NCBI RefSeq assembly: GCF_003814835.1
Contig: NZ_RKRG01000003.1
Span: 186,001-250,000 of the forward strand
Source of the DNA: Methanobrevibacter gottschalkii DSM 11977
GTDB lineage: Archaea; Methanobacteriota; Methanobacteria; Methanobacteriales; Methanobacteriaceae
DNA: 64,000 nt
Direction of reading: 5' to 3'
Made by a program: the position numbers and the translations under genes. Positions 44,509-53,742 of the stretch are shown here, in pieces (positions within the stretch are counted from its first letter, which is position 1; each line of letters begins with the position of its first letter). The notes below the pieces were generated by a model. That model made no database searches, had not been told where the DNA came from, and worked only from the letters and a program-made list of their open reading frames with translations.

Positions 44509-45324
44509 ATGAAAAATACAAAAAAGATTGTTATTGTAGCAATTATTATTGTTATTGTTGCAGGTATTGCACTTCTTTCAGGTGTTGGAAGTTCAGAAAA
44601 TATAGATATTGTAGGTTCTACATCTGTGCAACCTGTAGCTGAGAAACTTGTCGAAACTTATAAACAAACACACCCTGATGCTAATATTAATGTTCAAGGA
44701 GGAGGTTCTAGTGTAGGAATTAAAAGTGCACAAGATGGTAGTGCAGATATTGGAACCAGTTCCAAGGAGTTAAAAGAAGATGAAAAACAAGGATTAACTG
44801 AATATAATATTGGTCAGGATGGTATTGTAATAGCTGTTAATAATGAAAATACTGTAAATGATTTATCAAAAGATCAATTAAAAGATATATTCTCAGGAAA
44901 AATCACCAATTGGAATCAAGTTGGAGGTCAAGATGGTGAAATCAATATTATCACTCGTGAAGAGGGTTCTGGTACTTTAGATGCATTTGAAAATATTGTA
45001 ATGGGCAAAGATACTAAAATTAGAAGTGATGCAGTTGTGCAAAGTTCTACAGAAGCTGTGAAACAATCTGTAAAACAAGATTCAAATGCAATAGGTTTTG
45101 TATCATTTGCTCACATGTCAAATGATGTAAAGGCATTATCTATTGGTGGTGTAAGCCCAAGTACTGATACTATTGCAGATGGATCATATGAATTACAAAG
45201 ACCATTTTTATTCCTTGTTAAAGGAACTCCATCAGGTGATTTAAAAGAATTTATTGACTGGGTAAATAGTTCTGAAGGTCAAAAAGTTCTAAATGAAGAA
45301 AAAATTATTAAATCAACAAATTAG
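44509..45324 (+). CDS. pstS: Phosphate ABC transporter substrate-binding protein
   Basis: A 271-aa PstS. The N-terminal segment [18 protein letters not shown] has no lipobox cysteine, so it is an uncleaved anchor or a signal peptide. The phosphate-binding loops are visible: [12 protein letters not shown] at ~residue 37, [25 protein letters not shown] at ~64-88 (quoted in parts: [10 protein letters not shown] and [10 protein letters not shown]), and [13 protein letters not shown] near 150. It captures phosphate outside the membrane for PstCAB. It is first in pstSCAB-phoU, with its own TATA box and a hairpin after the gene that may raise its level over the membrane components. Confidence 0.92.
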   Translation: MKNTKKIVIVAIIIVIVAGIALLSGVGSSENIDIVGSTSVQPVAEKLVETYKQTHPDANINVQGGGSSVGIKSAQDGSADIGTSSKELKEDEKQGLTEYNIGQDGIVIAVNNENTVNDLSKDQLKDIFSGKITNWNQVGGQDGEINIITREEGSGTLDAFENIVMGKDTKIRSDAVVQSSTEAVKQSVKQDSNAIGFVSFAHMSNDVKALSIGGVSPSTDTIADGSYELQRPFLFLVKGTPSGDLKEFIDWVNSSEGQKVLNEEKIIKSTN

Positions 45325-45335
45325 CTAATTTATAT

Positions 45336-45360
45336 ACTTTCAGGTAAACTATCTGAAAGT
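45336..45360 (+). terminator. Hairpin between pstS and pstC
   Basis: ACTTTCAG (45336-45343) and CTGAAAGT (45353-45360) make an 8-bp stem with a 9-nt loop, followed after some bases by a seven-T run. It could be a partial terminator or an RNA-processing site that favours pstS over the downstream genes. Confidence 0.55.
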
Positions 45361-45402
45361 TAATTTATTACTTTTTTTGAATTAAAAATTATGGGGTTTA
45401 AA

Positions 45403-46281
45403 ATGGAAAAATCTAACATGTCAGAACAGTTTATTGAGAAAGGTTTATTAATAACTGCAATGTTCTCAATTTTTATCATATTGATTATTTTAGGATTTAT
45501 TATAATTGAAGGATTACCTGCTTTTCAAGATTATGGTTTCATTCAATTTTTATTCGGACAAACTTGGTCTCCTAATGAAGGGCAATATGGTCTATTTTCA
45601 ATGATTATAGGATCCATTTGTGTTACTATATTTGCTTTAATTATTGCAGTTCCATTATCAATTTTATGTTCTATATTTATGGCAGAGGTTGCAAATGAAA
45701 ATATTAAAAATTTTTTAAAACCTGTTATTCAAACTTTATCAGGAATTCCTTCAGTAGTTTATGGATTTTTTGGGCTTATTGTTCTTGTTCCAATAGTAAG
45801 ATTCTATTTTGGAGGTACTGGTTTTAGTATTTTTACAGCAGGCATTATTTTATCTGTTATGATTTTACCCACTATTATTTCAGTGTCATTTGACTCTTTA
45901 TGTGCTGTACCAAATGAATATAAGGAAGCATCTCTTGGTTTAGGTGCTACAAATTGGCAAACTATTAATAAGGTAATATTTCCAGCATCATTGCCAGGTA
46001 TTGTGACTGCAATTATTTTAGGTATGGGTAGAGCGATTGGAGAAACATTAGCTGTAATTATGGTTGCAGGTAATGTACCTGGAATTCCTAATTCAATATT
46101 TTCTCCAGTAAGAACTTTAACTTCAAATATTGCTTTGGAAATGAGTTATGCAACAGGATTACATCACAATGCATTATTTGCCACTGCAACCATATTATTT
46201 GTAATTATTTTATTGTTACTGGTAATTGCTAATTATATTCAACGTAAATATAAAATGGATGTTGGAGGTGGCACTTTATGA
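45403..46281 (+). CDS. pstC: Phosphate ABC transporter permease PstC
   Basis: A 292-aa permease with six membrane helices. ATG 45403 is preferred because GGGG (45393-45396) precedes it. The EAA-type loop for PstB contact is [19 protein letters not shown], and [18 protein letters not shown] is the conserved Pst helix motif. The stop codon overlaps the start of pstA (ATGA), indicating coupled translation. It forms the membrane channel with PstA. Confidence 0.92.
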   Translation: MEKSNMSEQFIEKGLLITAMFSIFIILIILGFIIIEGLPAFQDYGFIQFLFGQTWSPNEGQYGLFSMIIGSICVTIFALIIAVPLSILCSIFMAEVANENIKNFLKPVIQTLSGIPSVVYGFFGLIVLVPIVRFYFGGTGFSIFTAGIILSVMILPTIISVSFDSLCAVPNEYKEASLGLGATNWQTINKVIFPASLPGIVTAIILGMGRAIGETLAVIMVAGNVPGIPNSIFSPVRTLTSNIALEMSYATGLHHNALFATATILFVIILLLLVIANYIQRKYKMDVGGGTL

Positions 46282-47129
46282 AATTTAATTATATTTCTCC
46301 TAAGAGATCTCAAAAAATAATGAATGGAATATTTATATTTTCAGGAGTTCTTACATTATCTATTTTAATTATTATTTTAGGTTACATTTTGATTAATGCT
46401 GTTCCTATATTAAGTTTTGATTTTATCTTTGGTCAAGTTATTGACGCAGGTAAATCTGGTGGAATTTCCCCAATGATTGTATCCAGTTTATATGTTACAT
46501 TTATTTCAATTTTAATAGCTACTCCTTTAGGTGTAGGTGCAGCTATTTATGTTACAGAATATTCTAAAAATGGATTATTAATAAGATTAATCCGTTTTGG
46601 TGCTGAAACTTTAGCTTCGATTCCTTCAATTGTATTTGGATTATTTGGATTGACATTTTTTGTAGTTTTTTTAAATTTAGGATGGTCAATTCTATCAGGT
46701 GGGCTTGTACTTGCAATAATGGCAATTCCAACAATTTTTCAAGTTACAGAAGTTTCTTTATCATCAGTTCCAAGTTCATATAAAGAAGGAAGTTTTGGTC
46801 TAGGAGCCACTAAATGGCAAACAATTTGTCATGTTATTTTACCTGCAGCTATTCCAGGTATTGTTACTGGAATTATTTTGGGATTAACTCGTTCTATATC
46901 TGAAGCAGCAGCTGTTATGTATGCAGTAGGTTCTGCCACTACAATACCAATATCTATGTTTGATCCAGGTAGGCCATTACCATTGCATTTATATGTTTTA
47001 GCAACAGAGGGGGTTTCTTTGCCTAATGCATATGGAACTGCAGCAGTTTTAGTTATTATTGTATTAATAATTACATTTTTTACAAATTATATTGTAAATA
47101 GATATCAAAAGAAAATAATGGGTAATTAA
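46278..47129 (+). CDS. pstA: Phosphate ABC transporter permease PstA
   Basis: A 283-aa permease, six membrane helices, with the coupling loop [19 protein letters not shown] and the family motif [16 protein letters not shown]. It starts at ATG 46278, overlapping the pstC stop by 4 nt. It pairs with PstC; PstB follows 14 nt after. Confidence 0.92.
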   Translation: MKFNYISPKRSQKIMNGIFIFSGVLTLSILIIILGYILINAVPILSFDFIFGQVIDAGKSGGISPMIVSSLYVTFISILIATPLGVGAAIYVTEYSKNGLLIRLIRFGAETLASIPSIVFGLFGLTFFVVFLNLGWSILSGGLVLAIMAIPTIFQVTEVSLSSVPSSYKEGSFGLGATKWQTICHVILPAAIPGIVTGIILGLTRSISEAAAVMYAVGSATTIPISMFDPGRPLPLHLYVLATEGVSLPNAYGTAAVLVIIVLIITFFTNYIVNRYQKKIMGN

Positions 47130-47143
47130 AAGAGGTTAAAATT

Positions 47144-47896
47144 ATGGATAGAATTATAGTTAAGGATTTGAATACCTATTTTGGTAATTCTCATATTCTT
47201 AGAAATATTAATGTTACATTTCCAGAAAATAATGTAACTGCATTGATTGGACCTTCTGGTTGTGGTAAATCAACTTTTTTAAGGTCCATTAATAGGATGA
47301 ATGATTTAATTTCCACATTTCATCATGATGGTTATATTTATATTGATAATAAAGATATTTACGATTCTGATGTGGATGTTGTTGAATTAAGAAAAAAAGT
47401 AGGGATGGTTTTCCAAAAACCAAATCCTTTTCCAAAATCAATATTTGAAAATGTTGCTTATGGTTTAAGAATTCATGGTTATGATGATGAAGATTTTATA
47501 AAAGAAAGAGTAATCGAGTCTCTTAAAGCTTCTGCTATTTGGGATGAAGTTAAAGATAAACTTGATCAATCTGCAATGGGTTTATCTGGAGGTCAACAAC
47601 AAAGATTATGTATTGCTAGAACTATTGCTAATAATCCAGAAGTTATTTTAATGGATGAACCTTGTTCTGCTTTAGATCCTATTTCAACTCTCAAAATCGA
47701 AGATTTAATGCATGAACTCAAAAAAGATTATTCAATTATTATTGTTACACATAATATGCAACAAGCTTCAAGAGTTTCAGATTATACTTCATTTTTCTTA
47801 AATGGTGAAATAATTGAAAGTGGAAAAACAGAACAGATATTTGTTAATCCAAAAGAAGAAAAAACAGAAGAATATATTACAGGAAGATTCGGATAA
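47144..47896 (+). CDS. pstB: Phosphate ABC transporter ATPase PstB
   Basis: A 250-aa ABC ATPase. Walker A is GPSGCGKST (~residue 33), the Q-loop is in [17 protein letters not shown], the signature is [13 protein letters not shown] (~146), and Walker B is [13 protein letters not shown]. The QKPNPFP segment is the specific PstB mark. It powers phosphate import through PstCA. ATG 47144 follows AGAGG. Confidence 0.95.
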   Translation: MDRIIVKDLNTYFGNSHILRNINVTFPENNVTALIGPSGCGKSTFLRSINRMNDLISTFHHDGYIYIDNKDIYDSDVDVVELRKKVGMVFQKPNPFPKSIFENVAYGLRIHGYDDEDFIKERVIESLKASAIWDEVKDKLDQSAMGLSGGQQQRLCIARTIANNPEVILMDEPCSALDPISTLKIEDLMHELKKDYSIIIVTHNMQQASRVSDYTSFFLNGEIIESGKTEQIFVNPKEEKTEEYITGRFG

Positions 47897-47909
47897 AGAG
47901 GTAATTAAT

Positions 47910-48566
47910 ATGGATAAAGAATACCCAAGTATTTCATTTAAAAATAGATTTAAAAAAATTGAAAGTGATATAGAAGAGCTAAATGATTTAGCTATTAAAT
48001 CTAACATGGATGTTGTTAAATTATTTGAAGAATTTAATGAAAATTTATATTTTGATATTTTGAATCGTTCTAATGAAATGGATATTAAAACAATTGATTT
48101 AGAAAGGGAATGTATTAAATTTATGGCAACAGAACAACCTGTTGCGCATGATTTAATTTTCATGGAATCTGTAATTAGAGTTATAAGCCATATTAAGAGA
48201 ATTGGTCGTTTATTTTTAAAAATTGCTCAATCAATTAAAAATATTAAAGATGTTGAGATTCCAGAATTAATAATAAAAAAATTATGTTATATGGGTGATT
48301 ATATTGAAGTCATGTTGAAAAAATCCATTTTTGCATTTTTAAATAAGGATACACAAAAAGCTAAAGAATTATCTCATGATGATGATGAAATTGATGAATT
48401 GTATGAGTTTATTTTAAACGATTCTATTGATATGATTGAAGATAGAAAGATTTTAATTGAGATTATTTCAATTGCAAGGCACTTTGAAAGAATTGCAGAT
48501 AAAACTGTTAATATTGGTTCAAGAATTTTCTTTGTAATGGATTTTAAAAGGCCAGATATAGAATAA
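47910..48566 (+). CDS. phoU: Phosphate signalling complex protein PhoU
   Basis: A 218-aa all-helical PhoU with two three-helix repeats (residues ~15-110 and ~115-215). Metal-binding E/DxxxD-type signatures appear as NEMDIKTIDLERE and DDDEIDELYEF, and RHFERIADKTVNIGSR closes it. ATG 47910 follows AGAGGT 7 nt upstream; longer upstream frames run inside pstB. PhoU modulates PstSCAB activity. It ends the operon, followed by a hairpin terminator. Confidence 0.9.
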   Translation: MDKEYPSISFKNRFKKIESDIEELNDLAIKSNMDVVKLFEEFNENLYFDILNRSNEMDIKTIDLERECIKFMATEQPVAHDLIFMESVIRVISHIKRIGRLFLKIAQSIKNIKDVEIPELIIKKLCYMGDYIEVMLKKSIFAFLNKDTQKAKELSHDDDEIDELYEFILNDSIDMIEDRKILIEIISIARHFERIADKTVNIGSRIFFVMDFKRPDIE

Positions 48567-48587
48567 AATAATAATTTTTATTATTTT
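48565..48587 (+). terminator. Hairpin overlapping phoU stop
   Basis: AAAATAATAA (48565-48574) and TTATTATTTT (48578-48587) form a 10-bp AT-only stem with a TTT loop at the end of the pst operon. Confidence 0.45.
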
Positions 48588-48772
48588 ATTACATCTTTTG
48601 AGTGAAATTAGTATAATAATCAGTTCTATTATATAGTCAATATATAATTTCTACTGATTCTCTTGTGATAATAATGTATGGTTTATGTTAAGTCTTTATT
48701 TGATTGATTTAGAAATATTCTATTTTTCTATTTATTAGTTTGAATTTTTTTCAATTTTTTAATTTTTAAATA

Positions 48773-49558
48773 TAGTTTTTGAACAAAAATGTTTTGATTA
48801 TATTGTCTTTGTTTTGTAATTCAATAATTATTTCATTTTGAATATTTTTCCATGTTGGTGTGTTTTTCAGGATCCATTTGCGTTTGATTTTATTATTGTG
48901 GTTATTTTTTTGTCTATATATTTTTTCCTAATTAGTAGTATATTCTGCTTGTATTGTCTTTATTTTGTACAGCAATCTGATTAAGATGTTTTTTTTAAAT
49001 TTATTTTTTTGATGTTTTTTTAGTTGTTTTGAAGTATCTTTTAGTACTTCTACAGGTATCAAGCATGATTTTCCATATCCAATCTTAATTTCTTCATTAT
49101 TCTTCTTAGTTGTCTATCACTATGAATAACATCAAATTCTTATTTGTTTATTTCATGTTTTATTTCACAAACGCTTGTTAATTCTTTTTCATGTTATTTT
49201 TTTAGTTTTTTTTTAAATTGTTTTTCTTATAGTTTTGTTTTTCATACAGATAATTCTTTTTCTAAGTAGTCCATTAAATCCTCTTTATTCCAAGCTTTTA
49301 ACCATGTATGACTAGTTTTAATTGTTTTTCCACGTTTTATAGTATATTTCACCGTTTCACCAGATATAAGTCTTCAATGAATGTAAGTTTTTCATGAAAC
49401 TCAATATAACGCTTTAATTCATCTTTAATTTCATAAATTTTAGAAATTGGAATTTCTTTTATTAATATAAATATTTATTTGTATGGAATTATGATATAAA
49501 AAATTAGTATGAAAATGAGGATACAACACAACCATAAAATTAAAATTTTTGTCTAATT
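48773..49558 (-). mobile_element. Decayed IS630-type element (internally deleted copy)
   Basis: This region aligns by eye with the intact IS630-type element at 49581-50944, in the same orientation. Matches include the segment at ~48795-48870 (to 49896-49970 of the intact copy), ~48905-49060 (to ~50300-50450) and ~49060-49470 (to ~50480-50890). Two blocks are missing, corresponding to about 49600-49895 (the C-terminus with the DDE Glu region) and about 49980-50277. Degenerate ends remain: TAGTTTTTGAACAAAAAT at 48775 and AAAATTTTTGTCTAA near 49545. Many frameshifts and stops disrupt it, so no protein is made. Confidence 0.7.
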
Positions 49559-49580
49559 TTTAAATATTAATTTATATATA

Positions 49581-50944
49581 GTTTAGGACAAAAAATTTTT
49601 TAGTTAACCATGATGAATTTACTGATCCAATTTTTATAGTAGGAATCTCTATTTACGATTCTATAAAATTCTTTTTCGAATAATTCTTCCATAAATTTTA
49701 TTGTATCAAATAAATAATATGCCATATACTTTTTTATTGATTTCCAGACTTGTTCTATTGGATTTAAGTGGGGAGAATGGGGAGGTAAATGAATTAATTT
49801 TATATTTAATATTTCACATGCTTGAATCACTAAATTAGCTTTATGAACTGAGTAATTATCCAATACCACTACAAGTTTTCTTTCATTTTGTAAATTATTG
49901 ATTATATTGTCTTTATTTAGTAATTTAATGATTATTTCTTTTTGAATATTTTCTATGTTTGTGTGTTTTTTAGGGTTTAATTTATTTGCTTTATTCTTTA
50001 TTTTTACCAAAAATTGCTTTTCAGAACTATTACTGTTTGATATGAATTCATTAAATTCATTTTTTAATGTTTCTAATGTATTTTCATCTTTTAATTTATT
50101 GTAAATCTTATTTTCATCTAGTTCATCATCGGTCAAAATATTTTTAAGTTCTGATTTTAACTCTTTATTTATGCAATTAACAATTCTAAGATTGATTAAT
50201 GATTTTATTTCCTCAAATGTATGGGTATTTTGTTGAAATAGTATTAATGAATTGCCGTTTACTGCTTGATAGCCATTTGCATTTAATTTTATTCTTGTAG
50301 TTATTTTTGTCTGTCTATTTTTTGTTCCTAATTCGTAGTATATTCTGTTTGTATTGTCTTTATTTTGAACTGCTGTTTGATCAGTGAATATTAAAATGTC
50401 TTTTTTTAAATCTATTTTTTCTGTGTTTTTTTTTAACTGTTCTGAGGCATTTTTTGGAGCTTCTGCAGGTATGACATAAGGTTTTCCATATCCAAAGCCT
50501 AATTTTTTCATAATGCGTCGAATTTGTCTATCACTATAACTTACACTAAATTCTTCGAATATTTCATGTTTTACTTCACGAACACTTGTTAATTGTTTTT
50601 TTATGATGTTTTCTTTTAGTTGTTTGAACTGATTTTCAGTTAATTTTGTTTTTCGTCCAGATCCTTCTTTTCTGAGTAATCCATCAAATCCTTCCTCATT
50701 CCAAGATTTTAACCATGTATGGCCAGTTGGAATTGTTTTTCCACGTTTTTCTATAGCATATTTTACTGTTTCACCAGCATATATATCTTCAATGAATGTT
50801 ATTTTCTCATAAACTTCTATATAATGCTTTAAATCAGCTTTAACTTCATGAATTTTAGAAAGTGGAATATCTTTATTAATATAAGCATTTCTACTCATAT
50901 TACTATTTTAGTCACATTTAATATAAATATTTTTTGTCCAAAAC
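49581..50944 (-). mobile_element. IS630-type insertion sequence, complete
   Basis: An element of about 1.36 kb with one transposase gene. The ends are imperfect inverted repeats: GTTTAGGACAAAAAATTTTT at the left (49581-49600), and the right end read on the minus strand gives GTTTTGGACAAAAAATATTT (ending at 50944). TA lies just outside the left end (49579-49580) as expected for IS630 targets, but the right flank reads CA, so the target duplication is not perfect. It sits about 20 bp from the decayed copy. Confidence 0.7.
49600..50898 (-). CDS. IS630-family transposase
   Basis: A 432-aa DDE transposase. The N-terminal helix-turn-helix region (about residues 40-150, with GHTWLKSWNEEGFDGLLRKE and SVSYSDRQIRRIMKKLGF) binds the ends. 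Catalytic Asp residues are in IFTDQTAVQ (~174) and VVLDNYSVHKAN (~345), and the Glu in HSPHLNPIEQVWKSI (~380). A charged insertion of about 100 residues (about 235-335) separates the first two acidic motifs, making the protein longer than usual IS630 transposases (~340 aa). All three acidic residues are present, so it may be active. Confidence 0.9.
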   Translation of the reverse strand: MSRNAYINKDIPLSKIHEVKADLKHYIEVYEKITFIEDIYAGETVKYAIEKRGKTIPTGHTWLKSWNEEGFDGLLRKEGSGRKTKLTENQFKQLKENIIKKQLTSVREVKHEIFEEFSVSYSDRQIRRIMKKLGFGYGKPYVIPAEAPKNASEQLKKNTEKIDLKKDILIFTDQTAVQNKDNTNRIYYELGTKNRQTKITTRIKLNANGYQAVNGNSLILFQQNTHTFEEIKSLINLRIVNCINKELKSELKNILTDDELDENKIYNKLKDENTLETLKNEFNEFISNSNSSEKQFLVKIKNKANKLNPKKHTNIENIQKEIIIKLLNKDNIINNLQNERKLVVVLDNYSVHKANLVIQACEILNIKLIHLPPHSPHLNPIEQVWKSIKKYMAYYLFDTIKFMEELFEKEFYRIVNRDSYYKNWISKFIMVN

Positions 50945-51065
50945 CATATTTTTTAAATTTAAACTCTAAATTTAAATATTTTTTATTATTTGATGGTATT
51001 ATTAAACATTAAATAATTGTGTCTAATCTTCAAAATAAGAAAAATAAAATAAATTAATATTGGCA

Positions 51066-51079
51066 CTGAAAAAATTCAG
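51066..51079 (-). terminator. Short hairpin after winged-helix PhoU gene
   Basis: CTGAA (51066-51070) and TTCAG (51075-51079) pair around a 4-nt loop just beyond the gene end on the minus strand. The stem is only 5 bp. Confidence 0.35.
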
Positions 51080-51090
51080 ATCCATAAAAA

Positions 51091-51978
51091 CTATTTTCTA
51101 AATGAGCGAGGAGTTGTTGGTCTTGGTATATCTTTATGAAATTCTGCAGCTAATTCAATTATTTCAACTGCAATATCACCCATCCGTTCAAATGATTTAA
51201 CAACTCTTGAAATATAAATATAATAATTATATTTTTCAATATCCTCAAATGAATTCTCAGCCATTTGACTAGCAACTAAATTTAAAGCATCATGTTGCTT
51301 TTCATGCATTTTTTCTTCAATATCCATTAAATCGCCACGTAATTCTAATTTTTCACTAACAAATGCATCAGTTGCATATGAAATAGATTTTTGAGCATAT
51401 TTGTGCATTTTTTTTAATATGTCTAAGAGTTCTTCATCAACAGGGGTTTTTTCATTTATGACAAATTTAGCAATGTGACCGGAATAGTCTCCAATACGTT
51501 CATAATTATATGCTGCTTCGTTAAATAGTAAAATTTTAGAAAGTTTTGAATGAGGATCTATATTAACAACTGTTTCAACAGAAGAACGAACTTTTTCAAA
51601 CATGTTGTTTGTGGTGAAATCCAGTTCCAAAGCTTCTTCGGCCATTTTTTCATCATTATTCAAAATAGCATCAAAAGACATTTGAACTTCCTTTTTAACA
51701 TGTTCTGCCATATTTTTTAACATATTTTCAATTAAAAAGTAAGCTGAATGCTGTTTTGAATTAAAAATTGGATTTGAAGAACCATAAATTTCATCGTATT
51801 TATTTAAATCAATGACATATGATCTTTTTACAATATCCTCTTCAATTAATGGTTTAAGTAATTGGGTAACATATCTGCGGCTTATTCCTAATGTTTCAGC
51901 AATCTCTTCTTGAGTGGATGGTTTGTCATAAAAAATAACATCCAAAATATCTTCTAATGTTTTATTACTTCTTGTCAA
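51091..51978 (-). CDS. Winged helix-turn-helix/PhoU-domain fusion, putative phosphate-responsive regulator
   Basis: A 295-aa protein. Residues ~5-60 form a winged helix (STQEEIAETLGISRRYVTQLLKPL) like other archaeal repressors. Residues ~75-280 are two PhoU helical repeats with NEAAYNYERIGDYSGHIAKF and RVVKSFERMGDIAVEIIELA. The start is TTG 51978 with AGGAGGT 7 nt upstream. The fusion suggests a phosphate-status-dependent DNA-binding protein, plausibly acting on the pst operon 2.5 kb away and on itself; two TATGTA hexamers lie behind its TATA box. Regulation of pst is inference. Confidence 0.8.
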   Translation of the reverse strand: MTRSNKTLEDILDVIFYDKPSTQEEIAETLGISRRYVTQLLKPLIEEDIVKRSYVIDLNKYDEIYGSSNPIFNSKQHSAYFLIENMLKNMAEHVKKEVQMSFDAILNNDEKMAEEALELDFTTNNMFEKVRSSVETVVNIDPHSKLSKILLFNEAAYNYERIGDYSGHIAKFVINEKTPVDEELLDILKKMHKYAQKSISYATDAFVSEKLELRGDLMDIEEKMHEKQHDALNLVASQMAENSFEDIEKYNYYIYISRVVKSFERMGDIAVEIIELAAEFHKDIPRPTTPRSFRK

Positions 51979-52253
51979 AGAAATGACCTCCTATTTCTAA
52001 TGAGTATATAAATAATAATTGGGATGTATGTATATATAATAGCTATGTAATATTAAAAGTGAATTTGATTTTTAACTTGATGGTATTTTTTCATAAAATT
52101 ATTTTTCATGTTTTAAATTATTAAACATTTTTCAATTAAAATTAGAAATATTTAAATAATTTTAAAACATAGTTTTAATCACAAGTTGTTTATTTCGATT
52201 AATTATTGAAATTCAATCAACTTTCAAATAATTTATAGGAGGATATCAAAAAA
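51979..52253. promoter_or_regulatory. Divergent promoter region (winged-helix PhoU gene / adh)
   Basis: For the minus-strand gene there is a TATA-like box at 52003-52014, and behind it two TATGTA hexamers at 52027-52032 and 52044-52049, 17 bp apart; the same hexamer appears in the pstS leader dyad. For adh on the plus strand a strong AGGAGG site precedes ATG 52254. Confidence 0.45.
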
Positions 52254-53315
52254 ATGAAAGGTTTAGCAAGAATAGATCAAGATGTAATGGATTGGGTTGA
52301 AAAAGACAAACCAAAATGTGGGCCATATGATGCAATTGTAAGACCAATTGCTCTTGCACCTTGTACTTCTGATGTACATATTGTTTGGGGTAATGCATAC
52401 ATGAGTGATGCACCTAATCGTATCCTTGGGCATGAATCAACTGGTGTTGTTGAAGAAGTGGGGGATTTTGTCACTGATTTCAAACCTGGAGATCGTGTTA
52501 TTGTCCCAGCAATTACTCCAAATTGGAACAGAGTTCCTTCACAAAAAGGTTTCGGACAACACTGTGATGGAATGGGTACTGGAATGACATTTATTACATT
52601 TAAAGATGGAACATTTGCCGAGTACTTTAATGTAAATCATGCAGATGGTAACTTGGCACACTTACCTGACAATGTTTCTCTTGACCAGGCGGTTATGATA
52701 TCAGACATGATGACTACCGGTTTTTATGGTGCAGAACTTGCTGAAATTAAACCAGGTGAAACAGTTGCGGTATTTGGTATTGGTCCTGTAGGACTCATGG
52801 GTGTAGCCGGTGCACATTTCATGGGGGCATCAAGAATCCTTGCTGTTGGAAGCAGGCCTGTATCAGTTAAAGTAGCAAAAGAATATGGTGCAACTGAAAT
52901 TGTTGACTATCATGAAGGTGATACTGTAGAACAAATAATGGATCTGACTGATGGTGAAGGTGTAGATAAAGTAGTTGTAGCCGGAGGAAACGCAAATACT
53001 GTTGGTGAAGCTTTATCAGTTCTGAAAGTTGGAGGTATCCTTGGTAATGTAAACCATTATGATGGTGTTGAATCTATCCCATTACCTGCACTTGCATGGG
53101 GTGCGGGACTTGCTGATAAAACAATCCGTGGTGGTGTGTGTCCTGGTGGACGTGCTAGAATGGAGCAGCTTGTTAAACTAGTTGAATATGGTCGTTTCGA
53201 TTCAAGTAAATTAATTACTCACAGATTTACTAACTTCGATGATTTATATGAAGCTATGATTTTAATGAGGGATAAACCACGTGATTTAATTAAACCTGCT
53301 GTTATTTTAGAATAG
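52254..53315 (+). CDS. adh: NADP-dependent secondary alcohol dehydrogenase (Zn, TbADH-like)
   Basis: A 353-aa medium-chain dehydrogenase very similar in layout to the Thermoanaerobacter brockii enzyme. Zinc ligands are Cys37 (LAPCTSDVH), His60-Glu61 (ILGHES) and Asp in MISDMMTTGF (about 150). The Rossmann motif is GIGPVGLMG, and GSRPVS marks NADP rather than NAD preference. AGGAGG precedes ATG 52254. In methanogens it oxidises 2-propanol or ethanol and passes electrons via NADP(H) and F420, or works in reverse; the physiological substrate here is not certain. Confidence 0.9.
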   Translation: MKGLARIDQDVMDWVEKDKPKCGPYDAIVRPIALAPCTSDVHIVWGNAYMSDAPNRILGHESTGVVEEVGDFVTDFKPGDRVIVPAITPNWNRVPSQKGFGQHCDGMGTGMTFITFKDGTFAEYFNVNHADGNLAHLPDNVSLDQAVMISDMMTTGFYGAELAEIKPGETVAVFGIGPVGLMGVAGAHFMGASRILAVGSRPVSVKVAKEYGATEIVDYHEGDTVEQIMDLTDGEGVDKVVVAGGNANTVGEALSVLKVGGILGNVNHYDGVESIPLPALAWGAGLADKTIRGGVCPGGRARMEQLVKLVEYGRFDSSKLITHRFTNFDDLYEAMILMRDKPRDLIKPAVILE

Positions 53316-53325
53316 CTAAATAATT

Positions 53326-53352
53326 AATACTATAATTTTAAATTATAGTATT
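53326..53352. terminator. Perfect 13-bp-arm palindrome after adh
   Basis: AATACTATAATTT and AAATTATAGTATT are perfect 13-bp arms around one T, 10 nt after the adh stop, followed by a T-rich run. Confidence 0.6.
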
Positions 53353-53500
53353 TTATTTCATTTTCAGCTGTTTGCCAATTTGATGTAATGCTTTTCTTTC
53401 TTCATCTTTTTTTTTATCATGTTAATTTTTATCTTTTAGGTATTCGGCTTGTAAAAATGAAAACAAGTTCAGAATACGGTTCTGATTCAAATCAATGAAC
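53353..53500 (-). pseudogene. Possible C-terminal gene relic
   Basis: One minus-strand frame reads FIDLNQNRILNLFSFLQAEY and continues to a TAA, then resumes in the same frame with DEERKALHQIGKQLKMK before a final stop. Both halves look protein-like. This could be the decayed end of a lost gene; the family is not recognised. Confidence 0.25.
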
Positions 53501-53742
53501 TAAAAATATTAAATTATATCTTTTAATATTTTATTTATATTATTGATTTCGTTTATTTAATTTTAAATTATTAATTATATTCATGGAAAATATTGTTTTT
53601 ATTTGAATATTCATTCATATTTTATCTTAATAATTAGAAATAAAGCAATGAACTATATTTTGGGAACTTTTAATGATAAGGTATTTTTTCATGTAATTTT
53701 TTGTAAAAATTATATATGATTTAAAAATAAAATATTATCTCT

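Larger units (their letters stand above)
53316..53742. other. AT-rich spacer with a palindrome and a gene relic
   Basis: The spacer contains the adh terminator palindrome (53326-53352) and a minus-strand coding relic (53353-53500). The rest, to the ClC gene start at 53743, is AT-rich sequence with nothing recognisable. No ribosome site stands before ATG 53743, so that message may be short-leadered. Confidence 0.4.

Noticed and set aside
48567-49599. New small genes after phoU
   Set aside because: The sequence matches the minus-strand transposase of the next element by eye and is explained as its decayed copy.
49581-50944. Assignment of the element to ISM1 of Methanobrevibacter smithii
   Set aside because: The DDE motifs and end sequences are of IS630 type; I could not match it to ISM1 from memory, so no name is given.
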